Part shown: in pieces, positions 23,501 through 25,948 of the stretch
Position numbering within the stretch: position 1 is the stretch's first letter
Layout: every line of letters begins with the position of its first letter
From: JAHDDW01 sp964648795
GTDB taxonomy: Bacteria > Actinomycetota > Acidimicrobiia > Acidimicrobiales > SZUA-35
Length of the DNA stretch: 25,948 nucleotides
Assembly (NCBI GenBank): GCA_964648795.1
Contig: CAZYMB010000017.1
Span: forward strand, 1-25,948
Reading direction: 5' to 3'
Translations under genes and position numbers: made by a program
The notes under the pieces: model-generated
Database searches by the model: none
What the model saw: the letters and a program-made list of their open reading frames with translations, nothing else
What the model was told of the DNA's origin: nothing

Positions 23501-24195
23501 TTGCCGCAGAAGACAAGTGGAAACAAGTCGTTGACCTTACCCTCCTACTGCCACATGGTTACGAAGGACAAGGCCCTGAACACTCCTCTGCACGTTTAGA
23601 ACGATTCCTCAACCTAGCTGCTGAAGACAATATTCAAATCGTAAATGTGACTACCGCAGCTCAGTTCTTCCACGTGCTGAGACGTCAAAAGATCAACCCG
23701 AATTCCAAGCCACTAATCGTTATGACTCCCAAGTCTGGGCTAAGAGCCAAGTATGCTCGATCCCCAATCAGTGACTTCACCGAAGGCTCTTTCCAGGAAG
23801 TGCTACACGACACTGTCGAAGACCCGGCAGCTGTAAAGCGAGTAATCTTCGCTTCCGGAAAAATGGCAGCAGAAGCCATACGTCATCGTGAAGAAACCGG
23901 TGACTTCTCCAGAGCTGTTGTTCGAGTCGAACAACTATACCCATGGCCGTTCGCTGAAGTAGCGAAGAGCCTGGCGACTTTTGGGAATGCTAAAGAAGTA
24001 GTCTGGTTACAAGAAGAGCCTGAGAACATGGGAGCCTGGAACGCTATAAAGGGCCGACTGTACGAAAAGCATGAGAGCACTCACCGAATCATTCGTGTCA
24101 GCAGATCTGAAGCTGGAAGCCCGGCGACTGGATCAGCTGCTATTCATAAGCAAGAACAAGCTGAATTGCTAGAAAAAGCCTTCGGAAAACTCTAA
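20554..24195 (+). CDS. kgd: Multifunctional 2-oxoglutarate decarboxylase/dehydrogenase (E2-E1 fusion)
   Basis: A 1213-residue actinobacterial Kgd/OdhA-type enzyme. It carries out the thiamine-diphosphate-dependent decarboxylation of 2-oxoglutarate for the TCA cycle and hands the product to a lipoyl/E2 partner or makes the semialdehyde. Order of domains: N-terminal docking segment (NAWLIEELYNDYLGNP), acidic linker (about 45-90), an E2-type acyltransferase domain (about 95-330, with TYDHRIIQGAESG and His302) lacking a lipoyl domain, and the E1 part (about 365-1213) with GMAHRGRLN (539-547), HGDAAFAGQG (639-648, ThDP/Mg site) and NNQLGYTT. Length is normal for the family. In mycobacteria this enzyme is controlled by the FHA protein GarA, but no such gene is in the window. 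The GTG start has TAAACT 6 nt upstream. Confidence 0.97.
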   Translation: MSNKNSNEQSGPNAWLIEELYNDYLGNPASVTSEWQSAFSGQPVSTPPSTGDKEIEIIEETPSSGAEPKKAEIAEKTGNKDTATEEVGEPLKGVSALIAKNMEASLEVPTATSFREIPAKLLEINRKVLNNHLQRINGGKTSFTHYIGYAIVRAIADEVPSLNYTYATDSQDKPRLLRNVDINLGIAVDQQKPDGSRSLIVPVIKKCQDMNFAEFVAAYEAVIKKVRSGKIGVDDLTGATVTLTNPGTIGTVQSVPRLMPGQGAIIGAGRIGYPAEYQATDPQTLADLGISKVVTITSTYDHRIIQGAESGFFLKKIHELLIGEEAFYSNAFADMSIPYEAVQWREDSTHEGESHSHEAANVKKQIAVNTLINQYRVRGHLLATTNPLADSATETHPELDPATFGLTIWDLDREFTSGSDAIYAPAGGKTQDMKLGDILGVLRDAYCRTIGVEYMHISNPDEKRWFQQKLEVKKEPLSEDQQRHIHGRLVAAETFEKFLATKYVGQKRFGLEGTESIIPILDEVFNAAAESAMDKIVVGMAHRGRLNVLINIMGKDPVQLFSEFDGNVAEDDVQGAGDVKYHLGIKGTHTTPNGKTISTELAANPSHLESVDPVVVGMARAYMDNSDTGNYPILPILIHGDAAFAGQGVVTETLNLSQVNGYRIGGTVHLVVNNQLGYTTAPHQSRSFDYSTDIAKAVQAPIFHVNADDPEACVRVAQLAFEYRQQFNKDVVIDMIGYRRHGHNEGDDPSYTQPMMYSKIAKRPSVKEQYTNKLVSSQVLTPEEGENATSAFSKSLQTALDRSREEAPPKGIKAKPSPPPKGVLPHVNTGVDKKVLDSVYSALSKFPEDFTVHPGLQKQFKARDEMYKDGQVDWALGEAFAIGTLLAEGYSVRLAGQDSRRGTFAHRHATLHDYENGSEYTPLAELESDDNHFYVYDSTLSEYAGLGFEYGYAVADPESLVMWEAQFGDFVNGAQIILDQYLVAAEDKWKQVVDLTLLLPHGYEGQGPEHSSARLERFLNLAAEDNIQIVNVTTAAQFFHVLRRQKINPNSKPLIVMTPKSGLRAKYARSPISDFTEGSFQEVLHDTVEDPAAVKRVIFASGKMAAEAIRHREETGDFSRAVVRVEQLYPWPFAEVAKSLATFGNAKEVVWLQEEPENMGAWNAIKGRLYEKHESTHRIIRVSRSEAGSPATGSAAIHKQEQAELLEKAFGKL

Positions 24196-24319
24196 AGCAT
24201 TACAGAACTGTTAATTGCATAAATCCTACGCATCTTTCATTTCCTAGAAATTACATCCGTGATAAACTTGTTATAACGTGTTGGGAATCTAACTCGACAG
24301 CGTAGGCAGGGATACCAAA
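24196..24319 (+). promoter_or_regulatory. kgd-DUF1996 intergenic region with TATAAC box
   Basis: The 124-bp gap holds TATAAC at 24272-24277, inside the palindrome GTTATAAC, about 42 nt before the TTG start; a TTACAT at 24251 is a poor -35 at 15-bp spacing. No hairpin terminator for kgd is visible. Confidence 0.4.
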
Positions 24320-25546
24320 TTGGGTAACTTACTCGATCCAAAAACTAATCGCTTCAAAGCGGCCATTGGCGCAGCTGGCTTTCTCGCTGTCGTTTTACTC
24401 GTGTCCCTTTTTGCTTCTCTATCATCAGATGAGACAATCAGCCTGGGAGACGAAGCCGTAGAGGACTTAAGACTTCGAGTCGAGACAGAATCAAATTTAA
24501 GTGCTACCCCGACCACGTTGACTGATCCAGAGCTAGACCTAGACAGCTCAACACAATTAACTACACCATTCGCCGGAGTAAACCTAGCTGCCAACATTAC
24601 AAATGAACCGAACATAGAACCAGATGCTGGCCAAGACGGTTCGGTACGAGTTGTCTGCCATGCGTCACATTTCGGTTTCGACGATCCAATCGTGTTCCCA
24701 GGTGAAGTTGGCGGCTCACACTTACATATGTTTTTCGGCAACACTTTGACCGACGCCAACAGCACTTACAACTCCTTGGCAAGTTCTGGAGATGGCACTT
24801 GTCAGGGTGGGCCACTAAATCGAACAGCATATTGGGTCCCAACACTCCATGACGGTGACGACTTAGTTCGGGTTCCCCAATACTCACTGATCTATTACAA
24901 ATCTGGACCACTTCATGGACAAGAGATTCAAGAGTTTCCTGAAGGTCTGCGAATGATTACCGGCAATGCGAGGGCTCAGAACACCAACCAACAAAGTGGA
25001 ACAAAGTACTCTTGGTATTGTGGATCGCCTATTACAGGCGGAGGCAGAGCCAATAGTGGCGATTTAATCCCTGACTGCCAACCTGGCCAGTTCGTAAGCC
25101 TGCAGCTGGACTTCCCAAATTGCTGGGATGGAGTCAACTTAGACTCAGCTGATCACAGTTCACACGTTGCTCATTCTCAGGGAAATGCTTGCCCAACAAC
25201 GCATCCAGTGCCACTTCCACAGGTGACTTACAACCTCTACTGGAACAACAATGACGTCAATACCGGCGACTGGTATCTATCATCTGACCATGAGGGCGAC
25301 CTACGACTTCCAGGTGGTACGACTACACATGCAGACTGGTTTGGTGCTTGGCATCCCGATGTTCTAGAAACCTTCGTAGATGAATGCAACAACGCCGATC
25401 ATGATTGCAAGGGCGGAACCATTTCACCGCAACAAAAACTAAGCAGCCAGTCGTCACCTTGGTTCGGTGGCGCTTCATATGAAATCTTTTCAACGAATCA
25501 ACCGCCGCTAAAATTTTCCGTTGCACAACTTACTTCTGACTCGTAA
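24320..25546 (+). CDS. Exported DUF1996 domain protein
   Basis: A 408-residue protein with an N-terminal membrane anchor or uncleaved signal (about 11-34: AAIGAAGFLAVVLLVSLFA preceded by basic residues), a Ser/Thr/Asp-rich linker to about residue 80, and a DUF1996 domain (about 95-360). Diagnostic pieces are VVCHASHFGFDDPIVFPG, GGSHLHMFFGN, RTAYWVPTL, a Cys/Trp-rich middle (NCWDGVNL) and DWFGAWHP near the end. DUF1996 occurs in fungal and actinobacterial secreted proteins of unknown enzymatic role; the conserved His/Asp residues could bind a metal or sugar. At least eight cysteines suggest disulfides outside the cell. Start is TTG at 24320, with only a weak CAGGGA before it. It lies downstream of kgd but probably has its own promoter. 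Confidence 0.9.
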   Translation: MGNLLDPKTNRFKAAIGAAGFLAVVLLVSLFASLSSDETISLGDEAVEDLRLRVETESNLSATPTTLTDPELDLDSSTQLTTPFAGVNLAANITNEPNIEPDAGQDGSVRVVCHASHFGFDDPIVFPGEVGGSHLHMFFGNTLTDANSTYNSLASSGDGTCQGGPLNRTAYWVPTLHDGDDLVRVPQYSLIYYKSGPLHGQEIQEFPEGLRMITGNARAQNTNQQSGTKYSWYCGSPITGGGRANSGDLIPDCQPGQFVSLQLDFPNCWDGVNLDSADHSSHVAHSQGNACPTTHPVPLPQVTYNLYWNNNDVNTGDWYLSSDHEGDLRLPGGTTTHADWFGAWHPDVLETFVDECNNADHDCKGGTISPQQKLSSQSSPWFGGASYEIFSTNQPPLKFSVAQLTSDS

Positions 25547-25646
25547 AAGTTTGCTATCACATTCTTTGACAAAGTCGCGCTTTTCTTTTTAGAAATAGTC
25601 TGGAACACTTTTAATCTTTTTCAGGTTAAGTAAGATAACCCGAGAA

Positions 25647-25668
25647 TATATTCACGCCCCTTAAGGAG
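25647..25668 (+). promoter_or_regulatory. Promoter and ribosome site of the repeat protein
   Basis: TATATT at 25647-25652 and a strong Shine-Dalgarno AAGGAG at 25663-25668, 7 nt before GTG 25676. A TTGACA further upstream (25566-25571) with TAGAAA at 25590 offers a second possible start. The strong ribosome site suits an abundant protein. Confidence 0.5.
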
Positions 25669-25675
25669 TAAACAA

Positions 25676-25948
25676 GTGGCTGCAACCAAAACAAAAAGAA
25701 AGCCAGCGAAGCGCAAGCCAGCGGCTAAGAAGAAAGCAACTGCAAAGCGTAAGCCAGCAGCTAAGAAGAAAGCAACTGCAAAGCGCAAGCCAGCAGCAAA
25801 AAAGACAGCCGCTAAGCGCAAGCCAGCAGCAAAGAAAAAAGCAACTGCTAAGCGCAAGCCAGCGGCGCGTAAAGCTAACGCAAAAAAGAAAGCAACAGCA
25901 AAGCGCAAGCCAGCAGCTAAGAAAAAAGCAACAGCAAAGCGCAAGCCA
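25676..25948 (+). CDS. Histone-H1-like Lys/Ala-rich repeat protein (partial)
   Basis: GTG at 25676 opens a frame that is still running at the window edge (91 codons seen, no stop). After MAATKT, the protein is built from KRKPAAKKKATA units of 12 residues, with 11-residue variants KRKPAAKKTAA and KRKPAARKANA; KRKP occurs eight times. The composition (Lys, Arg, Ala, Pro, Thr, no acidic residues) is that of histone-H1-like C-terminal tails, as found in chlamydial Hc1/Hc2, bordetellar BpH1 and the basic tails of mycobacterial HU. It most likely binds DNA without sequence specificity and compacts the nucleoid. No folded domain is seen in the visible part; one could follow outside the window. AAGGAG lies 7 nt before the start. 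Confidence 0.85.
   Translation, partial: MAATKTKRKPAKRKPAAKKKATAKRKPAAKKKATAKRKPAAKKTAAKRKPAAKKKATAKRKPAARKANAKKKATAKRKPAAKKKATAKRKP
25709..25948 (+). repeat. Tandem 36-bp/33-bp coding repeats
   Basis: The DNA encoding KRKPAAKKKATA repeats at 36-bp intervals, with two 33-bp variants, and shows high nucleotide identity between units (AAGCGCAAGCCAGC recurs). Expansion and contraction by slippage is expected. The array runs off the window end. Confidence 0.85.

Noticed and set aside
25621..25944. Minus-strand frame of about 107 codons encoding Phe/Ala/Leu-rich repeats that look like a membrane protein
   Set aside because: It is the exact antisense of the Lys/Arg/Ala/Pro repeat array. It covers the promoter and strong ribosome site of the plus-strand gene and has no ribosome site of its own.
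25709..25948. CRISPR-like array
   Set aside because: Units are contiguous, in frame and coding, with no spacers.

Overview
The window comes from an actinobacterium (Actinomycetota) of moderate GC. The signs are two WhiB regulators, a DivIVA-type polarity protein, an actinobacterial E2-E1 fusion alpha-ketoglutarate decarboxylase/dehydrogenase (Kgd), a UPF0182 protein near a PDZ-Lon protease and a TIGR03624/DUF2342-type protein (an order I recall from mycobacteria), and many GTG starts lying 6-8 nt after a TANNNT -10 box (leaderless genes). The DivIVA protein with a phage-Mu-gpF-like Cys/His tail and the transglutaminase fusion suggest a marine or freshwater Acidimicrobiia-like lineage. That placement is inference.

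Layout. 1-980: a GC-rich segment (hand counts of 36/60 and 40/60 G+C in two samples, against 29/60 just past the tRNA) with a TIR-domain gene, then a perfect hairpin and an initiator tRNA-fMet. It looks like an acquired defence-type gene beside a tRNA. 1111-9912: almost all minus strand, with a PQ-loop-like membrane protein, MsrA, UPF0182, DivIVA-gpF, PDZ-Lon protease, an uncharacterised acidic protein and MoaE, plus one divergent 55-aa membrane peptide. 9945-11328: plus strand, a 48-aa peptide with a WIHPAEL motif and a TIGR03624/DUF2342-like protein without an HExxH motif. 11325-13598: minus strand, MFS transporter, NUDIX hydrolase and an acidic-tailed unknown. 13742-14539: two WhiB genes around a 57-aa TatA. 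14752-18990: a two-gene operon of circularly permuted ATP-grasp/alpha-E and glutaminase-like/transglutaminase fusions, followed by a VTT/DedA-like membrane protein. 19702-24195: exonuclease III and, divergently, Kgd. 24320-25546: an exported DUF1996 protein. 25676-end: a lysine/alanine-rich histone-H1-like repeat protein cut by the window edge.

The most interesting system is the ATP-grasp/alpha-E plus amidotransferase/transglutaminase pair. Families of this kind are linked to synthesis and trimming of peptide-like conjugates. Here the N-terminal nucleophile Cys of the class II amidotransferase domain is Ser2 and the usual HNG motif reads HSG, while the transglutaminase Cys-His-Asp triad is intact. 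Other good leads are the DivIVA-gpF fusion, the TIR protein with an N-terminal C-x6-H-x8-C-x2-H motif, a symmetric TAACGTTA promoter between moaE and a micropeptide gene, and three small genes (55, 48 and 57 aa).

No CRISPR array, insertion sequence, rRNA or recognisable riboswitch was seen. No gene-free stretch exceeds 300 bases; the longest is the 212-bp divergent region at 14540-14751.
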